Below, one piece after another: positions 35,264 through 45,435 of a stretch of 64,000 bases of DNA (position 1 is the first letter of the stretch; every line of letters begins with the position of its first letter). Made by a program: the position numbers and the translations under genes. The stretch comes from Nitratireductor sp. B36 (GTDB lineage: Bacteria; Pseudomonadota; Alphaproteobacteria; Rhizobiales; Rhizobiaceae): contig NZ_JACKZY010000002.1 of NCBI RefSeq assembly GCF_020833685.1, forward strand, positions 1,017,403 through 1,081,402, in the 5' to 3' direction. Below the pieces are notes generated by a model. That model saw nothing but the letters and a program-made list of their open reading frames with translations, ran no database searches and was not told where the DNA came from.

Positions 35264-38002
35264 CTAGAAGAAACTTTTACGTTGCCACCAGCCGGTTTTG
35301 CGCGGTCGATCAGTTTCCGATGATTCTGACGACGACACCACGGGTTCGGCTTCTGCCGCGACACCGTCTCTGGCAGGACGTTCGTTTTCCTCTGCCTTGG
35401 CTTTTGTTGACGTCCGCCGGGTGGAGGTTCGACGTTTTTTCGTAGCCGCGGTCACACTCTCTGCAGATGCAACCGTCTCGGTGGACCCGTCCTCGGCAGC
35501 CTTCTCCTCTGCAGGGGGTGTTGCGCCATTGCTCGTGTCTTCCGGCGTATGGGCTTCGGTTGCAGAAGTCGACGTCTTGCGTGCACGACGGCGCGGTTTC
35601 TTGGCCGGCTTCTCATCCGTTGCAGCTTCCTGCTGGGCGTCGGCCGGTGTTTCCTGTTGTACCGCCTCTGCCGATGCTTCGATGTTGTCCGAATTGTCGG
35701 CCTGCACCGTTTCGGAAGCGACGGTTTCGCCGTCCTGATTCACATCCTGGGATTGGCTCTCTCGGCGGTTTTTCCGCCCGCCCCGTTTTCCGCGATGGCG
35801 CTTCTTGCGTTCGCCTTCACCGGCTTCGGCGGTCGCGGTGTCGAGAGTTTCCTCGGCGGTCGCAATCTCGTCTTTTGCGTTCCCGTCGGTCGCGGTGGCG
35901 TCAACTGCGCTGTGCTCTGTGCTTTCAGCTGTGCTCTGCTCGGTCGCAGCCTCGCCATTGTTGTTGCGATTGCGACCACCGCGCCGCTTGCGCTTGCGCC
36001 GACGTTTGCGAGGCTCGCCATCCTCACCATTGGTGGCTTCGTGGGAAGGAGCGGCGGCTTCTTCCGGTTCCGAAATTTCGATCGGAGCGGTCGGGGCAGG
36101 CTGTTCCATACCGGACTTGTCCGCTGGTTGCTGCCTTGTGATCGCAAAATGCTGCGCGCCGACTTCATCATCCGCTTCAACGGTGATGCTCACGCCGAAG
36201 CGGTTTTCCATCTCAACGAGGTTGGCGCGCTTGTGGTTGAGGAGATAGAGCGCTGTGGGTGTGGGGGTCCTTACAGCGATGTTGTTGCGGGAATCCTTGA
36301 GAAGATATTCCTCAATGGAGCGGACCACGAACAATGCCACCGAGGAATCGGAACGAATATGCCCCGTGCCACCGCAATGTGGGCAGGGCTGCATCGTGCT
36401 TTCAAGAACGCTTGCACGAATGCGCTGACGCGACATTTCCAGAAGTCCGAAATGCGAGATCCGCCCCACCTGAATGCGTGCGCGATCATTCTTGAGGCAA
36501 TCCTTGAGCCGCTTTTCGACGGCACGGTTGTTTCGGTTTTCCTCCATATCGATGAAATCGATCACGATCAGGCCTGCAAGATCCCGCAAGCGCAACTGAC
36601 GCGCAACTTCTTCCGCGGCTTCCAGATTGGTCTGGAGCGCGGTGTCTTCAATGGAGTGTTCCTTCGTGGAACGGCCGGAATTGACATCGATCGCGACCAG
36701 CGCTTCCGTCTGGTTGATGATGATGTAGCCACCTGATTTCAATGTCACCTGGGGTTGCAGCATCCGGTCCAGCTGCGCTTCGATGCCATTGCCTGCGAAG
36801 ATCGGCGTGACCTCACGATAGGGCTGCACAACCTTTGCGTGGCTCGGCATGAGCATCCGCATGAAATCCTTGGCTTCGCGATAACCCTCCTCGCCAGCGA
36901 CCAGAACTTCGCCGATATCCTTGTTGTAGAGGTCGCGTACGGATCGTTTGATCAGGCTCCCTTCCTCATAAACCAGGGCAGGGGCCGTTGATTCCAGCGT
37001 CAGGGTGCGGACCTTTTCCCAAAGACGCATCAGATAATCGTAGTCGCGCTTGATTTCCGCCTTGGTGCGGTTGGCGCCGGCTGTACGCAGGATCACTCCC
37101 ATGCCCTGCGGGACATCGAGCTGCTTTACCACATCCTTCAGGCGTTTGCGGTCCTGAACATTGGTGATCTTCCGCGAGATGCCGCCGCCGCGAGCGGTGT
37201 TTGGCATCAGGACAGAGTAACGTCCGGCGAGCGAAAGATAGGTGGTCAACGCCGCGCCCTTGTTGCCGCGTTCTTCCTTGACCACCTGGACCAGAAGTAT
37301 CTGGCGGCGCTTTATGACTTCTTGGATCTTGTAATTTTTGCGGGCAGCACGACGCGGGGGCTGAACCTCTTCAAGCGCGTCATCGGCGCCTACAGTGTCG
37401 ACGTTCTCTTCCTCGTCGTCGCCGTTGCTTTCGTCGACGTCGCCATCGTCCTTGGAGCGGCCGCGGCGGGAGCGTTTGGCACGGGGTTCTTCCGAAACGA
37501 CGTCTCCTGCCGCTTCGGCAGCCATGGATGCGGGCTTGTCCTCGCCTTCATCTTCGACGGTGTCGTCGTCACCGGACGAATCATTTTTTTCTTCGTCGCC
37601 GACGCTTTCGTCCTGCTTCGCAGATTTCTTGCGGGTGTTGGCGCGGCGACGCTTCCGTCCGTTCTTCTGTGACTGACGCTGTTCGCCTTCCTCCTCGTCT
37701 TCATCCGCCTTGGCTTCTGCAGCCTCGGCTTCGATGAGCGCTTGGCGGTCCGCTACGGGGATTTGATAATAATCAGGATGAATCTCGCTGAAGGCGAGAA
37801 AGCCGTGCCTGTTTCCACCATATTCGACGAATGCCGCCTGAAGCGAAGGTTCGACACGTGTCACACGCGCAAGATAGATATTTCCGCGAAGCTGCTTCTT
37901 ATCCTGAGATTCGAAATCGAATTCTTCGATGCGATTACCGCGAAGGACGACAACCCTTGTTTCCTCCGGATGGGAGGCATCTATTAGCATTTTGTTCGGC
38001 AT
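35264..38002 (-). CDS. rne: Ribonuclease E
   Basis: Endonuclease that starts mRNA decay and matures rRNA/tRNA; scaffold of the degradosome. 912 residues. The S1 domain at the start (NIYLARVTRVEPSLQAAFVEYG) is split by an acidic, low-complexity insertion of about 125 residues (about 95-220), typical of alphaproteobacteria. Catalytic Asp positions are seen in IDVNSG and DFIDMEENRNNR, and the Zn-link CPHCGGTGH near 560. The tail (650-912) is disordered, rich in Ala, Glu, Lys and Arg, ending WWQRKSFF. Probably autoregulated through its long leader. Confidence 0.96.
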   Translation of the reverse strand: MPNKMLIDASHPEETRVVVLRGNRIEEFDFESQDKKQLRGNIYLARVTRVEPSLQAAFVEYGGNRHGFLAFSEIHPDYYQIPVADRQALIEAEAAEAKADEDEEEGEQRQSQKNGRKRRRANTRKKSAKQDESVGDEEKNDSSGDDDTVEDEGEDKPASMAAEAAGDVVSEEPRAKRSRRGRSKDDGDVDESNGDDEEENVDTVGADDALEEVQPPRRAARKNYKIQEVIKRRQILLVQVVKEERGNKGAALTTYLSLAGRYSVLMPNTARGGGISRKITNVQDRKRLKDVVKQLDVPQGMGVILRTAGANRTKAEIKRDYDYLMRLWEKVRTLTLESTAPALVYEEGSLIKRSVRDLYNKDIGEVLVAGEEGYREAKDFMRMLMPSHAKVVQPYREVTPIFAGNGIEAQLDRMLQPQVTLKSGGYIIINQTEALVAIDVNSGRSTKEHSIEDTALQTNLEAAEEVARQLRLRDLAGLIVIDFIDMEENRNNRAVEKRLKDCLKNDRARIQVGRISHFGLLEMSRQRIRASVLESTMQPCPHCGGTGHIRSDSSVALFVVRSIEEYLLKDSRNNIAVRTPTPTALYLLNHKRANLVEMENRFGVSITVEADDEVGAQHFAITRQQPADKSGMEQPAPTAPIEISEPEEAAAPSHEATNGEDGEPRKRRRKRKRRGGRNRNNNGEAATEQSTAESTEHSAVDATATDGNAKDEIATAEETLDTATAEAGEGERKKRHRGKRGGRKNRRESQSQDVNQDGETVASETVQADNSDNIEASAEAVQQETPADAQQEAATDEKPAKKPRRRARKTSTSATEAHTPEDTSNGATPPAEEKAAEDGSTETVASAESVTAATKKRRTSTRRTSTKAKAEENERPARDGVAAEAEPVVSSSESSETDRPRKTGWWQRKSFF

Positions 38003-38634
38003 AAATTCTTGTCTCCCCGGCAGGGAACGATTGTCGGGCCGGACTCCACGTGGGTCGCCGCAAGCCAGTGTGACAATCTGTGCCGGATAATCTGAGGTTC
38101 GTCGGCGTTGAAGGCCGCGCGAAATTGGGCCGGAACACCGATTTCGCGGTGCGCTTTAATCCGGATCTATTTCCAATCGCGCCTGAAGCCATTCCATCGC
38201 CCGGCAGAACCGTTTCAACCAAAGCCCGGATTTACGGGCCAGCTTTTGCTCATAGCGAGCCGGCACGGACGTTTCTTAAGGTCCGGCCGTTTCCTACGTC
38301 AGAGCTCTCATGTCTGGAGATTGCCCTGAAAAATTCCTTCTGAATCACCGCCCGTTCCGGTTTGCGGCGGCGGAAAAGGTTCGCCCCATTGCTCATCGCC
38401 GTTTGTCAGCAGGGACTCAAACCAAGGACGCTTATCGCGATGATTCATAGATGCTTTTATGATTTGACAGTTGTATTGGCAACCCTGATTTCCATCGGCG
38501 GGCTGCACTGAAGGCTGATGGAGAAGCGTGTCATCAATTGCCCAACGGTTGCCGACAGCGCATAAAAACTGGGAATTTTCCGGCGATTCGAAAGAAAAAC
38601 GCCATTTTTCTCAGAAGGAATCGGTCTCGATTCG
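38003..38634. other. Long divergent intergenic region between rne and the amidase gene
   Basis: 632 bases hold the promoters of rne (minus) and the amidase gene (plus). In other bacteria rne has a long structured leader for autoregulation, so much of 38003-38350 is likely rne 5' UTR. Short open frames here have no recognisable homology. I see no clear operator, tRNA or sRNA. Confidence 0.55.
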
Positions 38635-39858
38635 ATGGAAATTCGCACAAGGCATCGCAAAGAGGCAGTTTTGCACAGACCGACACTATTCATTTGGGCT
38701 CTTTTCGCGGCGATCACTCTTGCTTTCAACAATGCCGTTGGTGGTGAGCCGATCTTCAAGGCGCACGACTACAAGATGGCTGGCGATGCGCAGTACACGC
38801 GCATCGTTGTTCATTTCGATCAGGAGCCTGAATTCCGGTGGTTTCTCTTGCGCGATCCCAGCCGGTTGGTTGTTGATCTTCCGCCGACGGAATTTTCGTT
38901 CGATCCGTTGGAATTGCGCGCTCGCGGTCTGGTCGAATCTGTCCAGTACGGTGCGGTTGACGCGTCTCGCGCGCGACTGCTCTTCCGGGCGGTGGGTCCG
39001 TTCTCTGTCGAAAAAGCCGAGGTGATGAAGAATGAAACCTCAGAAGGATTTCGCCTGATCATTGAGATGCGTGCCAGCTCAGCGGAAGATTTCGATGCAG
39101 CGCTTCGTGCGAGCATGTTGCAGCCCCAATCGGTGGAGCCAGCGGAGGGCGCCACACCGGTGCAAGATCGCTTTACCGTTGCGCTGGATCCAGGACATGG
39201 CGGTGCGGATGGCGGCGCCCGCGGCATCAACGGGACGATCGAAAAGCAGATCACCTTGCTGTTTGCGCTTGAGCTCGCCCGGAAACTGGAGAAAACAGGG
39301 CGTTACCAGGTCGTCCTGACGCGTGAAGATGACCGGTTTCTGCGTCTCGACGAACGGGTCCGGATCGCGCGCGAGAAAGGCGCAGATCTGTTTGTCTCGG
39401 TTCACGCCGACGCCATCGCTATCCGCAGTGTGCGGGGCGCAACTGTGTACACGGTTTCAGACAAGGCATCGGATGCCGAGGCGGCGGCGACAGCGGCCCG
39501 GGAAAACCTTTCGGACGAGATTGCCGGCAAGGTGCCCGAAGAGGAGCAAGATGAAGTTGAGGATATTCTTGTTGATCTTATCCGGCGCGAGACCCACGCG
39601 TTCTCCATCCGCTTTGCCCGCACCCTCATCGGCAAATTGTCTGATACGGTTCAATTGGTGAAGAATCCGCATCGCTACGCGGGTTTCCGGGTTCTTCGTG
39701 CGCCTGATATACCCTCAGTGCTTCTGGAACTCGGCTATTTGTCGAACCCGGAAGATGAAGCCCAACTTCGGGATCCGAAGTGGCGTGCTGAGACGATGGA
39801 TGCGATTGTCGAAGCTGTGGGCTACTTTGCGAAGGCCAATGGCGCTGCGGGCGGATGA
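38635..39858 (+). CDS. amiC: N-acetylmuramoyl-L-alanine amidase with AMIN domain
   Basis: Periplasmic amidase that cuts peptide side chains from septal peptidoglycan for daughter-cell separation. 407 residues: signal segment (about 18-41), AMIN domain (about 45-150) for localisation, and a zinc Amidase_3 domain with VALDPGHGGADGGARG (about 182), FVSVHADAI (about 258), and the catalytic Glu in LELGYLSNPEDE (about 365). A long helical insert, DEIAGKVPEEEQDEVEDILV, is the auto-inhibitory alpha segment type found in AmiB/AmiC. Precedes PBP1A by 324 bases on the same strand. Confidence 0.92.
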   Translation: MEIRTRHRKEAVLHRPTLFIWALFAAITLAFNNAVGGEPIFKAHDYKMAGDAQYTRIVVHFDQEPEFRWFLLRDPSRLVVDLPPTEFSFDPLELRARGLVESVQYGAVDASRARLLFRAVGPFSVEKAEVMKNETSEGFRLIIEMRASSAEDFDAALRASMLQPQSVEPAEGATPVQDRFTVALDPGHGGADGGARGINGTIEKQITLLFALELARKLEKTGRYQVVLTREDDRFLRLDERVRIAREKGADLFVSVHADAIAIRSVRGATVYTVSDKASDAEAAATAARENLSDEIAGKVPEEEQDEVEDILVDLIRRETHAFSIRFARTLIGKLSDTVQLVKNPHRYAGFRVLRAPDIPSVLLELGYLSNPEDEAQLRDPKWRAETMDAIVEAVGYFAKANGAAGG

Positions 39859-40182
39859 TTAAAAGACGTTGCAAGACTGCAACGCTTGAAATGATTAACG
39901 TTGTCAGTGGTTCTGCCGTTTATGCCGCCGCATTTTGCCCACAAGGCTGAGGCAGTAAGAACCCATGCAGGATTTTCCGGAAACACCTGGTGCTCCGGGC
40001 GGAAGATCATGACAAAAAGTGGTATATAGAATCGCTGGCAGCGAAGAGGGCGGAGTGTGTCGCAGCGACACGGCAGGACTTCGTCACTGGTCTTCGTGAG
40101 GCGGTTGGAATTTGAAAGACAGCTCTGGCGGTTTTGACTTTTTGCAGCAAAAGGCCGCGCCGGAGTATGAATTGGAGCGGGC
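39859..40182 (+). other. Gap between the amidase and PBP1A genes
   Basis: 324 bases. Near its start CGTTGCA (39867-39873) pairs with TGCAACG (39878-39884), a likely 3' end of the amidase transcript without a U-tract. A GTGTCG-CAG-CGACAC stem lies near 40058-40072. A GTATATAG sequence near 40021-40029 could be the -10 region of the PBP1A promoter. No gene is seen. Confidence 0.45.
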
Positions 40183-42639
40183 ATGGTACGTCTCATCGGG
40201 TATTTCTTTGGCGTTGGCATCGTGCTGGCGTTGCTGGTGGCAGCGGGCATCGCGCTATATGTCGGCGATCTTACGAAAGATCTTCCCGACTATGAGGTGC
40301 TGGCGAAATATGAGCCGCCGGTGACCACCCGTGTTCATGCTGCTGACGGCGCGTTGATGGCTGAATTCGCGCGCGAGCGTAGATTGTACCTTCCCATCCA
40401 GGCAGTACCTGATCGGGTCAAGGCCGCGTTTCTCTCTGCCGAAGACAAGAACTTTTACAAGCACCCGGGCGTTGACGTGACAGGCCTTGTGCGTGCTGTG
40501 ATCACCAATATCCAGAATTTTGGTTCTGGCCGCCGCCCCGTCGGAGCATCGACGATCACACAGCAGGTGGCAAAGAACTTCCTGTTGACGTCCGATCAGA
40601 CCATGCAGCGCAAGATCAAGGAGATGGTGCTCTCCTTCCGCATCGAGCAGGCTTATTCCAAGGACCGTATTCTTGAGCTCTACCTGAACGAGATCTTTTT
40701 CGGCCTTGGCTCCTATGGCATTGCCGGAGCGGCGCTAACCTATTTTGACAAATCCGTCAATGAACTGACGCTCGCCGAAGCGGCTTACCTCGCGGCGCTT
40801 CCGAAAGGTCCCTCCAATTATCACCCTTTCCGGTACACGGAGCGCGCCATTGAGCGCCGCAATTGGGTGATCGATCAAATGGTCGAGAACGGCTATGCAA
40901 CTGCAGAGGAGGGCGAAAAAGCCAAGGCGACCGGGTTGAACGTTTCTCCGCGCCGACGCGGGACCTATCTCTTTGCGGGCGAGTACTTCACAGAAGAGGT
41001 TCGTCGCGACATCATCTCACGCTATGGCGAGGACGCGCTGTATGAGGGTGGCCTGTCCGTTCGCACGACACTCGATCCGAAACTGCAGCTCTACGCCCGT
41101 AAGGCGTTGCAGAATGGTCTGATCCGCTACGATACGCTGCGCGGATACCGCGGGCCTGTTACGCAGATCGACGTTTCGGGAGACTGGGGTGCGCCGCTTG
41201 GCGAGATTGACGAGTTGAGCGATGTGCCGGAATGGAAACTCGCTGTCGTTCTTGGAACCGAAGATGAGAAAATTTCCATAGGTATCAAGCCTGAGCGCAC
41301 AGTCTCCGGCGCTCTTTCGGAAGACAGGGAAACAGGTACAATCGCGCTTGAGGACATGAAATGGGCCATGCGGCATGTCGTCGACGGCGAACGTCTCAAG
41401 GCCAACAAGCAATCGGACGTTCTGAAGCCGGGCGATGTGATTTTCGTCGAGAAGAAGCCGGATGCCGAGCGCGCTTGGCAATTGCGTCAGGTGCCGGAAA
41501 TTGAAGGGGCGCTGGTGGCCATGGATCCCCATACGGGACGTGTTCTGGCCATGGTTGGCGGCTTTTCCTATGCCGATTCCCAGTTCAATCGGGCAACACA
41601 AGCCTATCGTCAGCCGGGTTCCGCCTTTAAGCCCATCGTATACGCCGCAGCATTGGACAATGGCTACACGCCGGCTTCAGTCGTGCTTGACGCACCGATC
41701 TCGATCCAGGTCGGCAATGAGGTCTGGGAGCCAAAGAATTATGGCGGAAAGTCCGCCGGTCCCTCCACGCTGCGTGCTGGTATCGAGCGGTCGCGCAATC
41801 TCATGACCGTGCGCTTGGCCAAGGACATGGGCATGCAGCTGGTAGCCGATTATGCAGAGCATTTCGGCATTTATGACAAGATGCTTCCGGTGCTGGCCAT
41901 GTCCCTTGGCTCCGGTGAAACGACGGTCATGCGCATGGTGTCGGCTTATGCGGTGATGGCAAATGGCGGCAAGCAGATCGTTCCGTCGCTGATTGACCGT
42001 ATTCAGGACCGCTACGGAAAAACCGTCTACAAGCATGACCGCCGTGAATGCGTCGGCTGTGTCGCAAGCGAGTGGAAAGGGCAGGAGGAGCCGGAGATCA
42101 TCAATGATCGCGATCAGGTTCTCGATCCCATGACCGCTTATCAGATTACCTCAATGATGCAGGGCGTGGTGTCGCGGGGTACCGCGGTCACGGTTTCCGA
42201 GCTTGGCCGCCCGATTGCCGGTAAGACAGGGACGACGAATGACGAGAAAGACGCCTGGTTCGTCGGCTATACACCCGACCTGGTCGTTGGCGTGTTCATG
42301 GGCTATGACACGCCACGCCCGATGGGGCGTGGCTCCACTGGCGGTGGCCTTGCGGCTCCGATCTTCAAGGAGTTCATGGCGAATGCGCTGAAGGATATGC
42401 GCCCCGTCGATTTTCAGGTTCCGGAAGGCATGAACATCATTCCCATCGATCGCAAGACGGGAATGCGCGCCCAGGCAGGGCAACCCGGTGTGATCATGGA
42501 AGCCTTCAAACCGGGGACGGGGCCCGCCGACAGCTATTGGGTTATCGGTATGGAGGACCTTGAAGGAGCAGGTACCCCTCGGGTCATTTCTCCGCAGGCA
42601 AATCGTGCTGTGAACTCGGGGGCTGGTGGGCTCTACTGA
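40183..42639 (+). CDS. mrcA: Penicillin-binding protein 1A
   Basis: Bifunctional class A PBP that polymerises and crosslinks peptidoglycan. 818 residues: an N-terminal membrane anchor (LIGYFFGVGIVLALLVAAGIALYV), a GT51 glycosyltransferase with EDKNFYKHPGVD and GASTITQQVAKN, a mid OB-like region, then the transpeptidase with SxxK in PGSAFKPI, an SRN motif, and KTGTTNDEKDAWFVGYTP. It follows the amidase gene and precedes prfB, the common rhizobial order. Key residues appear intact. Confidence 0.96.
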   Translation: MVRLIGYFFGVGIVLALLVAAGIALYVGDLTKDLPDYEVLAKYEPPVTTRVHAADGALMAEFARERRLYLPIQAVPDRVKAAFLSAEDKNFYKHPGVDVTGLVRAVITNIQNFGSGRRPVGASTITQQVAKNFLLTSDQTMQRKIKEMVLSFRIEQAYSKDRILELYLNEIFFGLGSYGIAGAALTYFDKSVNELTLAEAAYLAALPKGPSNYHPFRYTERAIERRNWVIDQMVENGYATAEEGEKAKATGLNVSPRRRGTYLFAGEYFTEEVRRDIISRYGEDALYEGGLSVRTTLDPKLQLYARKALQNGLIRYDTLRGYRGPVTQIDVSGDWGAPLGEIDELSDVPEWKLAVVLGTEDEKISIGIKPERTVSGALSEDRETGTIALEDMKWAMRHVVDGERLKANKQSDVLKPGDVIFVEKKPDAERAWQLRQVPEIEGALVAMDPHTGRVLAMVGGFSYADSQFNRATQAYRQPGSAFKPIVYAAALDNGYTPASVVLDAPISIQVGNEVWEPKNYGGKSAGPSTLRAGIERSRNLMTVRLAKDMGMQLVADYAEHFGIYDKMLPVLAMSLGSGETTVMRMVSAYAVMANGGKQIVPSLIDRIQDRYGKTVYKHDRRECVGCVASEWKGQEEPEIINDRDQVLDPMTAYQITSMMQGVVSRGTAVTVSELGRPIAGKTGTTNDEKDAWFVGYTPDLVVGVFMGYDTPRPMGRGSTGGGLAAPIFKEFMANALKDMRPVDFQVPEGMNIIPIDRKTGMRAQAGQPGVIMEAFKPGTGPADSYWVIGMEDLEGAGTPRVISPQANRAVNSGAGGLY

Positions 42640-42658
42640 TATTGTTGCCTGAGAGTGC

Positions 42659-42687
42659 GCGTGTCCGCTTTACACATGCGGGCACGC
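42659..42687 (+). terminator. Hairpin after the PBP1A gene
   Basis: GCGTGTCCGC (42659-42668) pairs with GCGGGCACGC (42678-42687), one T-G pair, loop of nine. Located 20 bases after the stop, no T-run, so a weak terminator or transcript-stabilising end. Confidence 0.5.
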
Positions 42688-42759
42688 TCCATATGGTCCG
42701 ACACGATTCAGGACGCCGTTTCTGAAAAAAATCCAAACAAACCGAGGTGTTAATCTGCA

Positions 42760-43891
42760 ATGCGCGCAGAAACCGAAAATCTTGTCGACGAAATCAAGCA
42801 GGCCATAAGCCTGCTGAGGAGGCATCTTTGACTGGGATGAGGCGGTAAAAAGGCTCGATTATCTCAATTCTCGCGCTGAAGAGGCCGATCTGTGGAACGA
42901 TCCGCAAGAGGCCCAGAAGCTTATGCGCGAGCGTCAAATGCTCGAAGAAAACATCACCAGTGTTCGCAGCCTTTCGCAGGCGCTCGAGGACAATGTCGGT
43001 TTGATTGAACTTGGCGAGGAAGAGGGCGACACTTCCGTGGTTTCGGAAGCCGAAGCTGCTCTCAAGGCGCTCAAAGAAGAGATCGCCGCCCGTCAGGTCG
43101 AAACCTTGCTCTCCGGAGAGGCTGACAGCAACGACACCTATCTGGAGATTCATGCCGGTGCGGGTGGCACCGAAAGCCAGGATTGGGCGCAAATGCTGCT
43201 GCGGATGTACACGCGATGGGCAGAGCGCCGCGGCATGAAAGTCGACGTGATGGAGGTCCATGACGGCGAAGAGGCTGGCATCAAATCTGCGACACTGTTG
43301 ATCAAGGGGCGAAACGCCTATGGGTGGCTGAAGACGGAGTCGGGCGTGCATCGCCTTGTTCGTATTTCTCCCTATGACAGCAATGCGCGGCGGCACACCT
43401 CTTTCGCCAGTGCCTGGGTCTATCCGGTTATCGATGACACGATCGAGATTGATATTCCCGACTCCGAGGTTCGCATCGACACATATCGGGCTTCGGGAGC
43501 GGGTGGTCAGCACGTCAACACGACCGACTCGGCTGTTCGCATAACGCATATCCCGAGTGGCATTGTGGTTCAGTGCCAAAAGGAACGGTCACAGCACAAA
43601 AACCGCGCTACTGCCTGGGACATGTTGCGGGCTCGCCTCTATGAAGAAGAGCTCAAAAAGCGTGAAGACGCTGCCAGCGCGACCGAGGCCTCAAAGACGG
43701 ATATTGGCTGGGGCCATCAGATTCGCTCCTATGTCCTGCAGCCATATCAGTTGGTGAAAGACCTGCGCACCGGCGTGGAAAGCACAAGCCCTCAAGATGT
43801 ACTCGACGGCAAACTGGATGCTTTCATGGAAGCGGCCTTGTCGCAGCGTGTTCATGGCAGCGACGGCGCGGAGGTCGAGGACCTGGCATAG
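42760..43891 (+). CDS. prfB: Peptide chain release factor 2, with programmed +1 frameshift
   Basis: Class I release factor for UAA and UGA. The first 23 codons (42760-42828) end CTT-TGA; a +1 slip past the T at 42829 continues the frame from 42830 to a stop at 43891, giving 376 residues. Domains are in order: an N-terminal helical region, [10 protein letters not shown], the codon-recognition motif as SPY ([12 protein letters not shown]) in place of the E. coli SPF, and the peptidyl-release GGQ in [16 protein letters not shown]. An annotator starting at 42923 would lose about 54 residues. Converges on the M23 gene across a strong terminator. Confidence 0.95.
42817..42832 (+). promoter_or_regulatory. 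prfB programmed frameshift signal
   Basis: AGGAGG (42817-42822), CAT, then CTT TGA C (42826-42832), the same spacing as the E. coli signal. The internal Shine-Dalgarno sequence, slippery CTT and weak UGA-C stop stall release when RF2 is low and drive the +1 shift, so RF2 regulates its own level. Confidence 0.9.
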
Positions 43892-43922
43892 CTGCCTGTT
43901 TACCCCGGCGCGACATTTCTTG

Positions 43923-43952
43923 CGGGCGGACGCGTGGCGTTCGCCCGTTTTT
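43923..43952 (+). terminator. Rho-independent terminator of prfB
   Basis: CGGGCGGACG (43923-43932) pairs with CGTTCGCCCG (43938-43947), one G-T pair, loop CGTGG, followed by TTTTTATTTT. It overlaps the edge of the convergent M23 gene stop. Confidence 0.88.
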
Positions 43953-43956
43953 ATTT

Positions 43957-45255
43957 TCAGGACTCGCTTTTGAGATATTCGGCGATCTTGCGCCCTGCCG
44001 TAATAAAGCGGGCGGGGTTTATGGCGGCGCCGGATCTGCGAACTTCGTAATGGAGATGTGGTCCTGTGGAGCGGCCACTGGAACCGACTTTTCCCACCGT
44101 GGTTCCCACATCTACCTTGTCACCAGTCTTTACGAGAATCTTGCTCATATGCGCATAGCGGGTCGTCAGGCCATTTCCGTGATCAATCTCCACCATGCGT
44201 CCATATCCGCCGTTCCATCCTGCTTTGATGACAGTGCCTGCACCGGTGGCATGAATGGACGCGCCGCGTTTGGCTCGGAAGTCGATGCCCGAATGGTGTG
44301 CAAGGCGGCCGAGAAAGGGATCTTTCCGCGCGCCGAAACGGCTCGAGATCTGTGCTCCCGGGGCAGGGCTTGCCAGCGGTAGACGCCTTGCCTTGGCCTT
44401 GACCTCATTGAGATGGGACAGCGCTTCATCCAGTTCGCGCACCTGATCCTCAAAAACCAGAGCAGATGTGGATGCCAGAAGGGGACCTCCGATATTCTGT
44501 TCTCTATGGTCGCTGGCGATTGTCAGCCCCACATCTTCTAACGAACCAGCTATGGCATCAGCCGTCTGGTAGGCATCGTCGGCAAGCAATCTCACACTGT
44601 CAATCTGTTCGGTTTCGATAGTCTCCAGCGCACGATTGAGCTTTACGAAAAGGTAGTCGGCTTTATCGGCAGCCGACAATTTCTCACTTTTCTGCGAGGT
44701 CCTCGAGCGGAGTGGCCAGGGGACTGAGCCAGTATGGGAGGGGGCAAACGAAGCGACCGCGATGCTGCCGGTGGCGGTCGGGTCGAGTAGCGGTTTGTTC
44801 TCGGCCTTGATCCTGGGCCTTGGCTCTGGCACAGGCGGGTTGGCGGGCAACAATTCGGCCCCCGCGCGGTTGAGCACAGGGTCAAGCCGGCTTTGTCGTT
44901 TGGTCAACTGATCCTGCCGCGCAAGCAGCTCACCGACCTTTTCTTGCATGAATTGTTGATCAAGAAGTTGCCGGCTGGTCACGCGATCCAGTTGTGCTCG
45001 AAGCGCAGAAATTCGATCTTCGTATGCCTGCTGGAGCCGTGCCTGCCGGGCAACGGTGGCGCCGATGAGATCATCCCGGAATACCAGATACGAGGTGGCA
45101 AGGAGATAGCCTATCGCCAGCGCGGCCACAGCCGAACCAGCCATGGCGGCGATCCATGGCCGCACTGTGAAATGCCGGATCGTATCACCCCGCGCGATAA
45201 TAATCGTATGGGGTTCCTTACGTTTGCCGAAAACCGCAGATTGCTGTGGGCGCAT
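43957..45255 (-). CDS. M23 (LytM-type) peptidoglycan metallopeptidase, membrane-anchored
   Basis: 432 residues: a cytoplasmic start, one transmembrane helix (about 35-57), a periplasmic coiled coil (ARLQQAYEDRISALRAQLDRV, about 72-130), a Pro-rich linker, a second helical segment, then the M23 domain (about 320-425) with HSGIDF (HxxxD), HGNGLTTRYAHMS and GPHLHYEVRRSG (HLH). It may cut peptidoglycan or, like EnvC-type factors, activate amidases; the zinc residues look intact, favouring activity. Same strand as bcp upstream. Near an amidase and PBP1A, in line with cell-wall growth. Confidence 0.9.
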   Translation of the reverse strand: MRPQQSAVFGKRKEPHTIIIARGDTIRHFTVRPWIAAMAGSAVAALAIGYLLATSYLVFRDDLIGATVARQARLQQAYEDRISALRAQLDRVTSRQLLDQQFMQEKVGELLARQDQLTKRQSRLDPVLNRAGAELLPANPPVPEPRPRIKAENKPLLDPTATGSIAVASFAPSHTGSVPWPLRSRTSQKSEKLSAADKADYLFVKLNRALETIETEQIDSVRLLADDAYQTADAIAGSLEDVGLTIASDHREQNIGGPLLASTSALVFEDQVRELDEALSHLNEVKAKARRLPLASPAPGAQISSRFGARKDPFLGRLAHHSGIDFRAKRGASIHATGAGTVIKAGWNGGYGRMVEIDHGNGLTTRYAHMSKILVKTGDKVDVGTTVGKVGSSGRSTGPHLHYEVRRSGAAINPARFITAGRKIAEYLKSES

Positions 45256-45435
45256 CGAAAATCGTACTTATATTGAGCAGACCTTGTTCGATACCGATTA
45301 CACTTGATTAGGGTTAACAAAGTTTTTCGTGCCGTGGTTGAGCGGCATTAAAAAACACAAGAGCTGGTGTAGTCTCTTCTCTGGTGAAATACAGGTTGGG
45401 GATGCAGCTGCAAACCAATTGGCAAAGAGAGCCTA

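Noticed and set aside
42829..42831. In-frame TGA in prfB as a disabling mutation or sequencing error
   Set aside because: The complete AGGAGG-CAT-CTT-TGA-C frameshift signal and the continuing frame explain it as programmed recoding.
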